Below, one piece after another: positions 24,375-32,101 of a stretch of 64,000 nucleotides of DNA (its first letter is position 1; the number at the start of each line of letters is the position of its first letter). Source of the DNA: Chitinimonas arctica. GTDB lineage: Bacteria > Pseudomonadota > Gammaproteobacteria > Burkholderiales > Chitinimonadaceae. Below the pieces are notes generated by a model. That model did no database searches. It was not told where the DNA came from and saw only the letters and a list, made by a program, of their open reading frames with translations. The stretch covers positions 4,960,001-5,024,000 of the forward strand of contig NZ_CP041730.1 of NCBI RefSeq assembly GCF_007431345.1, written 5' to 3'. Both the position numbers and the translations under genes were made by a program.

Positions 24375-25220
24375 TTAACCTGCCATTTGCTCCAATTGAA
24401 AGCTGGCACCTGCATCGAGAGCCAATGCATCGCACAAGTAGGGCAGGGTGTCCTGCAGTTCCAGGTGCAGCAACCAGGGTGGGTTGAGGATAAACAAACC
24501 ACTGCCGTGCATGCCGAACCCATCCGCGCTGGGGCTCTGCACCGTGAGGCTGACATGCATCCAGCTCTTCACCGGCAATTGCTTGAGCATTTGCGGCAAT
24601 TGGCGCGATTCGGCCCTTTGCAGAATGGGGTACCAGACCGCGTAGACACCGGTTGCAAAGCGGACCAAGGCATCGTCCAGCGAATCGACCACGCGTTGAT
24701 AATCCTGCTTGTCTTCGTAGGGCGGGTCGATCAGGGTCAGGGCGCGCCGCGGCGGTGGCGGCAGCAAGGCCTTGAGGCCGGCGAAGGCGTCGCCCTTGGC
24801 CACCTTGGCGCGGCGGCCGGCGCGGGCCATATTCTGTTCCAGCAGCGGAAAGTCGGTCGGGTGCAGCTCGAACAGGCGCAGCCTGTCCTCGGCCCGCAAC
24901 AGCGGCAGGGCGACCAGCGGCGAACCCGGGTAGAGGCGCATTTGTCCATCCGGATTCAAGGCCTTTACCAGGTCCACGTAGGCGGCCAAGCCTTCCGGCA
25001 AGTCCTGCCGATGCCACAGGCGGCCAATGCCGTTGAGGTATTCGGCATTCTTGGCCGCATAGCCGATATCCAGCTGGTAGCAGCCGGCGCCGGCATGGGT
25101 ATCGATATACCAGTAGGGCTTATCCTTCTGGTTGAGGTAATCGAGTAGGCGGGTCAGCACATAGTGCTTGAGTACGTCGGCGTGATTGCCGGCGTGGAAG
25201 GCGTGACGATAGCTGAGCAT
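24375..25220 (-). CDS. rlmJ: 23S rRNA (adenine-2030-N6) methyltransferase
   Basis: 281 residues, full length for RlmJ. Landmarks: MLSYRHAFHAGNHADVLKH start, DTHAGAGCY (SAM motif I, residues ~40-48), PGSPL, ELHP, and the N6-adenine catalytic motif DPPY (residues ~165-168, followed by EDKQDY). Cytoplasmic rRNA modification enzyme. It is a single gene between the HigBA pair (convergent) and cysD (divergent). Confidence 0.95.
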   Translation of the reverse strand: MLSYRHAFHAGNHADVLKHYVLTRLLDYLNQKDKPYWYIDTHAGAGCYQLDIGYAAKNAEYLNGIGRLWHRQDLPEGLAAYVDLVKALNPDGQMRLYPGSPLVALPLLRAEDRLRLFELHPTDFPLLEQNMARAGRRAKVAKGDAFAGLKALLPPPPRRALTLIDPPYEDKQDYQRVVDSLDDALVRFATGVYAVWYPILQRAESRQLPQMLKQLPVKSWMHVSLTVQSPSADGFGMHGSGLFILNPPWLLHLELQDTLPYLCDALALDAGASFQLEQMAG

Positions 25221-25403
25221 GGCGGGTCGCGTATTGGCGTAAGCCTGGATTTTACCCGTTGCCGGTCCAGTGCGCCCGGTCCATATGCTAGCTAACTATC
25301 CATATAGCGATTCGGTTTTTCTACCGGCACGGGGCATCTGGTAAAACGTCTGTCTGCCGGGGACTTTTCCTGCCGGCATTTACCGACATCAAGCGACCGA
25401 AGA

Positions 25404-26327
25404 ATGACCCAGCCTTCCGATTTCCGGCTCACGCACCTCAAGCAGCTTGAAGCCGAGTCCATCCATATCATCCGCGAAGTGGCGGCCGAGTTCGACAATC
25501 CGGTGATGTTGTACTCCATCGGCAAGGATTCGGCGGTGATGTTGCACCTGGCGCTCAAGGCCTTTGCCCCCGGCAAGCTGCCTTTTCCGCTGCTGCATGT
25601 CGATACCACCTGGAAATTCCAGGAGATGATCCGTTTTCGCGACCAGATGGCGCGCAAGTACGGTTTCGACCTGCTGGTGCATATCAATGAGCAAGGGGTG
25701 GCAGCCGGCATCAACCCCTTCGACTCGGGCAGCGCCAAGCATACCGACGTGATGAAGACCGAGGGGCTGAAGCAGGCGCTGAACAAATGGCAGTTCGATG
25801 CCGCTTTCGGCGGCGCGCGCCGCGACGAGGAAAAATCCCGAGCCAAGGAACGGGTCTATTCCTTCCGCGACCGCAATCATCGCTGGGACCCCAAGAGCCA
25901 GCGCCCCGAGCTGTGGAATATCTACAACGCCCGTATCGACAAGGGCGAGAGCATACGGGTGTTTCCGCTGTCGAACTGGACCGAGCTGGATATCTGGCAG
26001 TACATCTATCTGGAGAATATCGAGATCGTGCCGCTTTACTTCGCCGCCGAACGGCCGGTGGTGGAACGGGACGGCACCCTGCTGATGGTGGATGACGATC
26101 GGATACTCAAACACCTGCGCCCCGGCGAAAAGGTCGAAAACCGCCGGGTACGTTTCCGCACCCTGGGTTGCTACCCCCTGACCGGCGCGGTCGAGTCGGC
26201 GGCGGCCACCTTGCCGGAAATCATTCAGGAAATGTTGTTGACCAAGACCAGCGAGCGGCAAGGCCGCATGATCGACCACGACTCGTCCGGTTCGATGGAA
26301 AAGAAGAAGATGGAAGGGTATTTCTGA
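25404..26327 (+). CDS. cysD: Sulfate adenylyltransferase subunit 2
   Basis: 307 residues with the PP-loop ATP pyrophosphatase motif SIGKDSAV (residues ~38-45), FGGARRDEEKSRAKER and WDPKSQRPELW, and the C-terminal YPLTGAVES region. CysD forms APS from sulfate and ATP, powered by its partner GTPase CysN, in assimilatory sulfate reduction. Stop and next start overlap by one base (TGATG), so the two are translated together. Confidence 0.97.
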   Translation: MTQPSDFRLTHLKQLEAESIHIIREVAAEFDNPVMLYSIGKDSAVMLHLALKAFAPGKLPFPLLHVDTTWKFQEMIRFRDQMARKYGFDLLVHINEQGVAAGINPFDSGSAKHTDVMKTEGLKQALNKWQFDAAFGGARRDEEKSRAKERVYSFRDRNHRWDPKSQRPELWNIYNARIDKGESIRVFPLSNWTELDIWQYIYLENIEIVPLYFAAERPVVERDGTLLMVDDDRILKHLRPGEKVENRRVRFRTLGCYPLTGAVESAAATLPEIIQEMLLTKTSERQGRMIDHDSSGSMEKKKMEGYF

Positions 26328-27757
26328 TGTCGCACCAATCCGAACTGATCGCCGGCGACATCCTGGGCTATCTGAAACAGCACGAGAACAAGGATCTGCT
26401 GCGCTTTATCACCTGCGGCAATGTCGATGACGGCAAGTCCACCCTGATCGGCCGCCTGCTGCACGACTCCAAGCTGATCTTCGAAGACCAGTTGGCCGCC
26501 ATCCAGCGCGATTCGAAGAAGTACAACACCACTGACGAAGAGATCGATCTGGCGCTGCTGGTCGACGGCCTGCAAGCCGAGCGCGAGCAGGGCATTACCA
26601 TCGATGTCGCTTATCGCTACTTCAGCACCGACAGGCGCAAATTCATCATTGCCGATTGCCCGGGCCATGAGCAGTACACGCGCAATATGGCGACCGGTGC
26701 ATCCACCTGCAACCTGGCCATTATCCTGATCGATGCCCGCCGCGGCGTGCAGACGCAGACCAAGCGGCACAGCTTTATCGTCAGCCTGCTGGGCATACGC
26801 CACGTTATCGTGGCCATCAACAAGATGGACCTGGTGGATTTCGACGAGGGCGTCTACGAGCGGATCCGCGAAGAGTACCTGGGCTTTGCCGGGCAATTGG
26901 CGATCCCCGATATCCGCTTCGTGCCGATCTCGGCCTTGCGCGGCGACAATGTCGTCAGCGCCAGCGAACGCGCCGGCTGGTACGGCGGCCCAACCTTGAT
27001 GGAATTGCTGGAAACCATCGAAGTCGACCACGATGTGCCGCTCAATGCCTTCCGCCTGCCGGTGCAATACGTGAACCGGCCCAATCTGGATTTCCGTGGC
27101 TTTTGCGGCACGATTGCCGCCGGCTCGATCAAGCCGGGCGACAGCGTGCTGGTCTTGCCTTCCGGCAAGCAAAGCCGGGTCAAGGCCATCGTCGATTTCT
27201 CCGGCGAGCAGCCGCGCGCCCAGGCCGGCCAAGCGATTACGCTGACGCTGGAAGACGAAATCGATATTTCGCGCGGCGATATGCTGGTCAAGCCGAGCGA
27301 GCCGGCGCCGCATGTATCGTCGGTGCTCGATGCCCATATCGTCTGGATGAACGAGCAGCCGCTGCTGCCAGGCAAGGAATACGCGTTCAAGCTGGCCGGC
27401 AAGCAGGTGTTCGGCCGCGTCGAGCGCATTCTGCACCGCGTCGATGTGAATTCGCTGGCCGAATCGGAAGCGGCGCAATTGGGGCTGAACGAGATTGGAC
27501 TGTGCCGCATCGCCTTGAATGCGCCGGTGGTATTCGACGCTTATCGCGATTGCAGAGGCAGTGGCAATTTCATCGTTATCGATCGGCTCAGCAATGCTAC
27601 CGCCGGCGCGGGCATGATACAGGCGGCCGCTGCGGCGGATGGCAGGCAGACGGATGCCGATGAACTGGCGCGGCTACGGGGCTTCGAACTGGAACTGAAT
27701 GCGCTGGTGCGGAAGTATTTCCCGCATTGGGAGGCGCGGGACGTAGGGCGGGAGTAA
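26327..27757 (+). CDS. cysN: Sulfate adenylyltransferase subunit 1 (GTPase)
   Basis: 476 residues from the ATG at 26327. EF-Tu-like GTPase: G1 GNVDDGKST (residues ~31-39), G3 DCPGHEQY, G4 NKMD, then two beta-barrel domains. It hydrolyses GTP to drive APS synthesis by CysD. No C-terminal APS-kinase (CysC) domain is present, so this is the simple CysN form. A frame extension upstream within cysD is not coding for it. Confidence 0.97.
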   Translation: MSHQSELIAGDILGYLKQHENKDLLRFITCGNVDDGKSTLIGRLLHDSKLIFEDQLAAIQRDSKKYNTTDEEIDLALLVDGLQAEREQGITIDVAYRYFSTDRRKFIIADCPGHEQYTRNMATGASTCNLAIILIDARRGVQTQTKRHSFIVSLLGIRHVIVAINKMDLVDFDEGVYERIREEYLGFAGQLAIPDIRFVPISALRGDNVVSASERAGWYGGPTLMELLETIEVDHDVPLNAFRLPVQYVNRPNLDFRGFCGTIAAGSIKPGDSVLVLPSGKQSRVKAIVDFSGEQPRAQAGQAITLTLEDEIDISRGDMLVKPSEPAPHVSSVLDAHIVWMNEQPLLPGKEYAFKLAGKQVFGRVERILHRVDVNSLAESEAAQLGLNEIGLCRIALNAPVVFDAYRDCRGSGNFIVIDRLSNATAGAGMIQAAAAADGRQTDADELARLRGFELELNALVRKYFPHWEARDVGRE

Positions 27758-27995
27758 CACTGTGTCGGAGTGAAGGGGACTTCTAGTCCTGCCAACCTAA
27801 AGATCATTTGCCTGAAATATTGGGCATTAAGCCTTTATATGGCCAGTGCTGACAAGTGCAGTGGTCACGAAGAGGCCGCGGCTTAGCTACTGGTTAACGG
27901 CGGTCTGTTTTCCCAACCCGTAAAGCGCCTGTTCTAAGCACGGAAGGTAAGGAAAACGCAGCACTTCCTCTTGAAGGCATGAGTCCAAGCGACTA
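27758..27995. other. Intergenic stretch at the left edge of the accessory island
   Basis: No ORF with a ribosome site and no clear hairpin terminator. This is where the strong codon pattern of cysN gives way to the less GC-rich island genes. Confidence 0.4.
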
Positions 27996-28016
27996 TTCCA
28001 GTCAGGCTGACTGGAA
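27996..28016. promoter_or_regulatory. Palindromic operator upstream of the Phd-type antitoxin
   Basis: Perfect inverted repeat with arms TTCCAGTCAG and CTGACTGGAA around one G, ending 15 bases before the antitoxin start. Phd/YefM antitoxins bind such palindromes to repress their own operon. Confidence 0.7.
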
Positions 28017-28031
28017 TTTCCGAGGTGGCGC

Positions 28032-28322
28032 ATGGACAAAACAAGATCGGACACATCTCCACAGCAAGGCTACTGGGTACTACAGGAAGCCAAAGAACGT
28101 TTCAGTGAGCTGGTGCGCCGCGTGCATAGTGAAGGGCCCCAGCGTGTCATTGTGCATGGTCGCGATGAGGTAGTTGTCGTTGCTGCCGAGGAATACCGCC
28201 GCCTGCAATACGGTCGGACGGGAGGTGACCTGATCGAGGCCATCCAGGCCTCTCCTTACCGCGACCTGGAGCTCAACCTGCCACATGCACCATCTATGCT
28301 TGTTAGGGGTAGAGAACTGTGA
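28032..28322 (+). CDS. Phd/YefM-family antitoxin
   Basis: 96 residues. The N-terminal domain is classical prevent-host-death (WVLQEAKERFSELVRRVHSEGPQRVIVHGRDEVVVVAAEEY, residues ~15-55), giving DNA binding and dimerisation. The C-terminal ~35 residues (LIEAIQASPYRDLELNLP) would bind the toxin. It probably repressed itself through the palindrome at 27996-28016. The expected PIN-domain toxin is missing: only its first codons remain in overlap (GTGA at 28319). It is thus an orphan antitoxin, which could still neutralise related toxins. Confidence 0.9.
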   Translation: MDKTRSDTSPQQGYWVLQEAKERFSELVRRVHSEGPQRVIVHGRDEVVVVAAEEYRRLQYGRTGGDLIEAIQASPYRDLELNLPHAPSMLVRGREL

Positions 28323-28366
28323 TTGGCTACCTTCTCTACACCATGTCATCTCGGAGCTAAGAAGAC
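28319..28366 (+). pseudogene. Remnant of the 5' end of a VapC (PIN) toxin gene
   Basis: The sequence from the GTG that overlaps the antitoxin stop reads VIGYLL, then with one lost base restored TN-VISELRR, matching the start of VapC-type toxins (GYLLDTNVISELR). As it stands the frame gives YTMSSRS and stops at 28361. The Asp of the PIN DTN motif is also changed to Tyr. Nothing of the toxin beyond ~16 codons is present, so the gene is dead. Confidence 0.65.
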
Positions 28367-28423
28367 TTCATCCTGATTAGCATGAGTCGCAGCCCAGCCG
28401 CCTACGACACAGGGAGGCATGAC

Positions 28424-30502
28424 ATGAACAGTAAAGCTACGCGAGCACTGGAATTACTCCGGATTGGGTCCGGCCGCATTGACGCCGCATTCCGTGAGGG
28501 CCAGCAGGAAGCGATTCAGCACGTCGTCGAAGGACGAGGTCGCCTTCTGGTCGTCCAGAAAACTGGCTGGGGCAAGAGCTTTGTGTATTTCATTGCTACC
28601 AAGCTTTTGCGTGAGGGCGGGAATGGTCCTACGTTATTGATTTCCCCTCTATTAGCGCTAATGAGAAACCAGATCGCTGCAGCAGAGCGCATGGGTGTTC
28701 GCGCTGCAACTATCAATTCCGACAATATTGAAGATTGGACCCTGGTCGAGGAAAAGCTTGCCGGAGGGGCAGTCGACATCCTCTTGATCTCACCCGAGCG
28801 CCTGGCTAACGAGCATTTTCGCACGCAAGTCCTGGCCGGCATCGCCGCACAGATCTCGATGCTGGTCATTGACGAGGCCCACTGTATTTCAGACTGGGGT
28901 CACGACTTCCGCCCTCACTATCGGTTGCTGGAACGGATTGTCAAAACGCTACCACCTAATCTCCGACTTCTTGCCACCACGGCGACGGCAAACAATCGCG
29001 TGATGGATGACCTCAAAGCCGTGCTTGGTCCTAAGTTGGATGTCTTTCGCGGTGACTTGAATCGAACCTCGCTTTCCCTACAAACTATCCGACTGCCGAG
29101 TCAGGCGGAGCGTCTTGCTTGGCTGGCAGAGCAGCTTGCCACGCTGCAAGGAAACGGCATCATCTATACGCTGACAGTGCGCGACGCTTACCAAGTCGCT
29201 GACTGGCTTAAGACCAAGGGTTTCAATGTGGAACCTTACACCGGGGAAAGTGGCGACCGTCGGGAAGCGCTCGAGCAGGCTCTGCTAAACAACGAGGTCA
29301 AGGCGCTAGTAGCCACGACGGCGTTGGGCATGGGTTATGACAAACCCGATCTGGCGTTCGTCGTTCATTACCAAATGCCGGGTTCCGTAGTTGCGTACTA
29401 CCAGCAAGTTGGACGTGCCGGGCGCGCACTTGACTCCGCCTATGGAGTACTGCTGAGCGGCCAGGAAGATTCCAACATTACGGATTGGTTCATCCGCACT
29501 GCTTTTCCTACCCGCCAGGAAGTTAACGTCGTCTTGGCTGCGCTTGAAGAAGAGGAATGCGGCCTATCCGTTCCAGAGTTGCTCAGCCGCGTCAACCTGA
29601 GCAAAGGGCGCATTGAGAAGACGATTGCGCTGCTCTCCCTGGAAACACCTGCACCGATCGCCAAGCAGGGCACCAGATGGCAGCTTACTGCGGCCTCATT
29701 GAGTGACGGCTTCTGGATGCGAGCCGAGCGGCTCACTACCCTGCGGCGCGAAGAGCACCAGCAAATGCAGGACTACATAAGACTGCCCTTTGGTCAACAC
29801 ATGGGCTTCCTGATTAGTGCGCTGGATGGTGATCCTGATATTGTCACGCAACCTGCGCTTCCCCCGCTGCCTACCGGTGTAAATGAAGCTTTGGTCCGGG
29901 ATGCGATTGGATTTTTACAGCGTACCAGCTTGCCCATCGAACCCCGAAAAAAGTGGCCTGACGGGGGGATGCCCCAGTATGGTATTAAGGGAATTCTCGC
30001 CGCCAACCATCAATCGCAGCCCGGCAAAGCGCTGTGCGTGTGGGGTGACGCCGGTTGGGGTAGCCTTGTCAGGCAAGGCAAGTATGAGGACGGCAAGTTT
30101 TCTGATGAATTGGTTGTAGCGTGTAGGAATATGGTTCGAGAATGGAATCCCCAACCCAATCCAACCTGGGTAACATGCATTCCATCGTTGCGTCACCCCG
30201 ATCTCGTGCCCGGATTTGCGAAGCGCTGGGCTGAAGCGATGGGGCTGCCGTTTCATATGGTCATAATAAAGACAGACAACAGACCCGAACAAAAAACGAT
30301 GGCGAACAGTACACAGCAAGCCCGCAACATCGATGGTTCGCTGGCATATAATGGTCAGCCTATTCCGCCTGGGCCGGTGATTTTGATTGATGATATGGTA
30401 GATTCACGCTGGACGCTAACCGTGGCAGCGTGGTTGCTGCGCCAGAACGGAAGCGGAGAAGTCTGGCCAATGGCACTCTCTCAAGCAGGGCACGACGAAT
30501 GA
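28424..30502 (+). CDS. RecQ-like helicase fused to a phosphoribosyltransferase domain
   Basis: 692 residues from the ATG at 28424, chosen for its GGGAGG site; an ATG 42 bases upstream lacks one. Residues ~10-345 are a superfamily-2 RecQ-type helicase: Walker A KTGWGKS (~46), SPLLALM, DEAHCISDWGHDFRP (~149), LLATTATA, ATTALGMGYDKPDLAFV, QQVGRAGR (~327). The zinc and HRDC parts of RecQ are absent. Residues ~380-480 are helical, probably winged-helix. Residues ~530-690 are a ComF-like type I phosphoribosyltransferase with the PRPP motif VILIDDMVDSRWT (~652-664). The stop overlaps the DprA-family gene (ATGATG). A helicase-PRTase/DprA pair is not housekeeping; it resembles conflict systems such as ShosTA, which pair a PRTase with a DprA homologue. 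Confidence 0.85.
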   Translation: MNSKATRALELLRIGSGRIDAAFREGQQEAIQHVVEGRGRLLVVQKTGWGKSFVYFIATKLLREGGNGPTLLISPLLALMRNQIAAAERMGVRAATINSDNIEDWTLVEEKLAGGAVDILLISPERLANEHFRTQVLAGIAAQISMLVIDEAHCISDWGHDFRPHYRLLERIVKTLPPNLRLLATTATANNRVMDDLKAVLGPKLDVFRGDLNRTSLSLQTIRLPSQAERLAWLAEQLATLQGNGIIYTLTVRDAYQVADWLKTKGFNVEPYTGESGDRREALEQALLNNEVKALVATTALGMGYDKPDLAFVVHYQMPGSVVAYYQQVGRAGRALDSAYGVLLSGQEDSNITDWFIRTAFPTRQEVNVVLAALEEEECGLSVPELLSRVNLSKGRIEKTIALLSLETPAPIAKQGTRWQLTAASLSDGFWMRAERLTTLRREEHQQMQDYIRLPFGQHMGFLISALDGDPDIVTQPALPPLPTGVNEALVRDAIGFLQRTSLPIEPRKKWPDGGMPQYGIKGILAANHQSQPGKALCVWGDAGWGSLVRQGKYEDGKFSDELVVACRNMVREWNPQPNPTWVTCIPSLRHPDLVPGFAKRWAEAMGLPFHMVIIKTDNRPEQKTMANSTQQARNIDGSLAYNGQPIPPGPVILIDDMVDSRWTLTVAAWLLRQNGSGEVWPMALSQAGHDE

Positions 30503-31947
30503 TGCCCGCCCTGTCACCCAATACCCAGGCAATCTTGCTGCTGACGGCGCCATTGATCGCAGGGCGAAACCCATCCTCTCCGGAGCTCCTGTCGCCCGGT
30601 GAGTACAAGCGCCTCGCCCGGCACCTAAGGGAAATACAGCGCCAGCCAGCGGACCTCGTTTTGCCAGATGCGACAGACCTCTTGCACGCCTGCCAGCCAG
30701 TGATCGACCATGCTCGGCTGCAGCGGCTATTAGGGCGTGGCTTCCTGCTAAGCCAAGCCATCGAGCGCTGGCAAGCACGAGCAATCTGGGTGATCAGTCG
30801 CGCTGATGCAGCGTATCCACGCCGCTTTAAGATGCGTCTGCGCGAAGACGCACCAGCCGTGATCTACGGTTGCGGTGACATCAGCTTGCTGGAATTGGGT
30901 GGTCTTGCCGTTGTTGGATCTCGGCATGTGGACGATTCGTTGATCGACCATACCATGGCAGTGGGCCGAATGACCGCCCAGGCTGGACGTGTCCTAGTGT
31001 CGGGTGGCGCAAAAGGTGTCGATCAAGCAGCCATGCGCGGCGCGCTGGTAGCGGGTGGCAAAGTCTGTGGCGTCCTGGCAGATAGCCTGGAAAAGACAGT
31101 CATGAACCGCGAGCATCGCAACTTACTGCTCGATAGACAACTGGTGCTGATTTCTCCTTACGACCCCAGCGCAGGTTTCAACGTTGGTAATGCTATGCAG
31201 CGCAACAAGCTGATCTATGCGCTGGCTGACGCTTCCCTGGTTGTCAGCTCCGATTTGAACAAGGGTGGAACTTGGGCCGGCGCTATCGAGCAGTTAGATA
31301 AGCTTAAGTTCGTTCCTGTCTATGTGAGATCAGAGGGTGTGCTTTCTGCCGGTCTCGACGCCCTTCGTGGGCGGGGAGCTTTACTCTGGCCCAATTCGCC
31401 AGGTGTCGATGCCTTTGAAAGCGTATTTAACGCCATCACGCTCGCACCGATGTCGCCGCAGTCAGACCTTACGCTGGATTTTAGCAACGAGCCGTCTGAC
31501 GTTTCGCCCACGCCGCAAGCATGTCCGAAATCACTAGAGGTGGTGGAGAAGCCGAGCGAGGCAGTTTCACCACCAGTCGCTGCTGGAAAGTCGTCAAACT
31601 CCCTGCCAACGTATGTCCAGCCCCCGGTAGACGTAACCAATTCGGACGGCGACGTGGCGAAGATTACGTCAACACCCGCCGACACGCTGTTTGCGGCAGT
31701 CCGGGAGTTGATCCAAATACTGCTGAAGGCGCCGATGAAAGAAGCAGAGGTGGCGGCTGTGCTGGAAGTCTCGAATGTACAAGCCAAGGTTTGGCTGCAG
31801 CGACTCCTTGAAGAAGGGCTAATCGAGAAACAGAAGCAACCAGCAGGCTATGTCATCCGTCATTCCAGTCTCTTTTCGAGCGACCAGGCTGCCATCCCAC
31901 ATCTTGAAAAGTCCGGGCGTAAATCCTCTGATCTGCAACGATGCTGA
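30499..31947 (+). CDS. DprA/Smf-family protein with winged-helix C-terminus
   Basis: 482 residues, start overlapping the helicase stop by four bases, so translation is coupled. Residues ~1-120 are a helical N-terminal region (SPNTQAILLLTAPLI is DprA/SAM-like). Residues ~125-310 are the DprA Rossmann fold: VVGSRHVDD, VLVSGGAKGVDQAAM, REHRNLLL and SDLNKGGTWAG. A low-complexity Pro/Ser/Val linker (~325-390) leads to a winged helix (AAVRELIQILLKAPMKEAEV, residues ~396-450) like that of chromosomal DprA. DprA normally loads RecA on incoming ssDNA in transformation. With the helicase-PRTase partner a sensing or antitoxin role is more likely. It is not the housekeeping dprA, which usually sits beside topA or def. 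Confidence 0.85.
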   Translation: MMPALSPNTQAILLLTAPLIAGRNPSSPELLSPGEYKRLARHLREIQRQPADLVLPDATDLLHACQPVIDHARLQRLLGRGFLLSQAIERWQARAIWVISRADAAYPRRFKMRLREDAPAVIYGCGDISLLELGGLAVVGSRHVDDSLIDHTMAVGRMTAQAGRVLVSGGAKGVDQAAMRGALVAGGKVCGVLADSLEKTVMNREHRNLLLDRQLVLISPYDPSAGFNVGNAMQRNKLIYALADASLVVSSDLNKGGTWAGAIEQLDKLKFVPVYVRSEGVLSAGLDALRGRGALLWPNSPGVDAFESVFNAITLAPMSPQSDLTLDFSNEPSDVSPTPQACPKSLEVVEKPSEAVSPPVAAGKSSNSLPTYVQPPVDVTNSDGDVAKITSTPADTLFAAVRELIQILLKAPMKEAEVAAVLEVSNVQAKVWLQRLLEEGLIEKQKQPAGYVIRHSSLFSSDQAAIPHLEKSGRKSSDLQRC

Positions 31948-31994
31948 ACAGGTCAGTTGTCAGTGCAGCCCAAGCGCCATGACTTCAAATGTTG

Positions 31995-32046
31995 TGGAGG
32001 CCATGGGAATCGAACCCACACCAGCAAGGTCTGCCACTAGACCGGA
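31995..32046 (-). tRNA. tRNA/tmRNA-like 3' fragment (not a full gene)
   Basis: On the minus strand the sequence has a T-arm (stem GTGGG/CCCAT around TTCGATT) followed by an acceptor-like GGCCTCCA, and before it a 5-bp hairpin GGTCT/AGACC. A matching 5' acceptor (GGAGGCC) and a normal D and anticodon arm are missing, and CCA reads CAA. It resembles the 3' end of a tRNA-Gly or tmRNA gene. Such 3' ends are common att sites, and it lies at the edge of the helicase-PRTase island. Confidence 0.35.
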
Positions 32047-32101
32047 TTGTATCGATCTTGCGGTTGGATTCGATCAACCCCTATAAGGATTCGGCCCGCT
32101 C

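Noticed and set aside
24271..27795. 12-base match AGTCCTGCCAAC near 24272 and 27786, possible att direct repeat
   Set aside because: Matches this short are expected by chance hundreds of times in 64 kb, and cysDN/rlmJ between them are housekeeping genes.
28424..30502. Calling the helicase gene the housekeeping recQ
   Set aside because: It lacks RQC and HRDC parts, carries a PRTase domain and is coupled to a DprA homologue in an accessory context.
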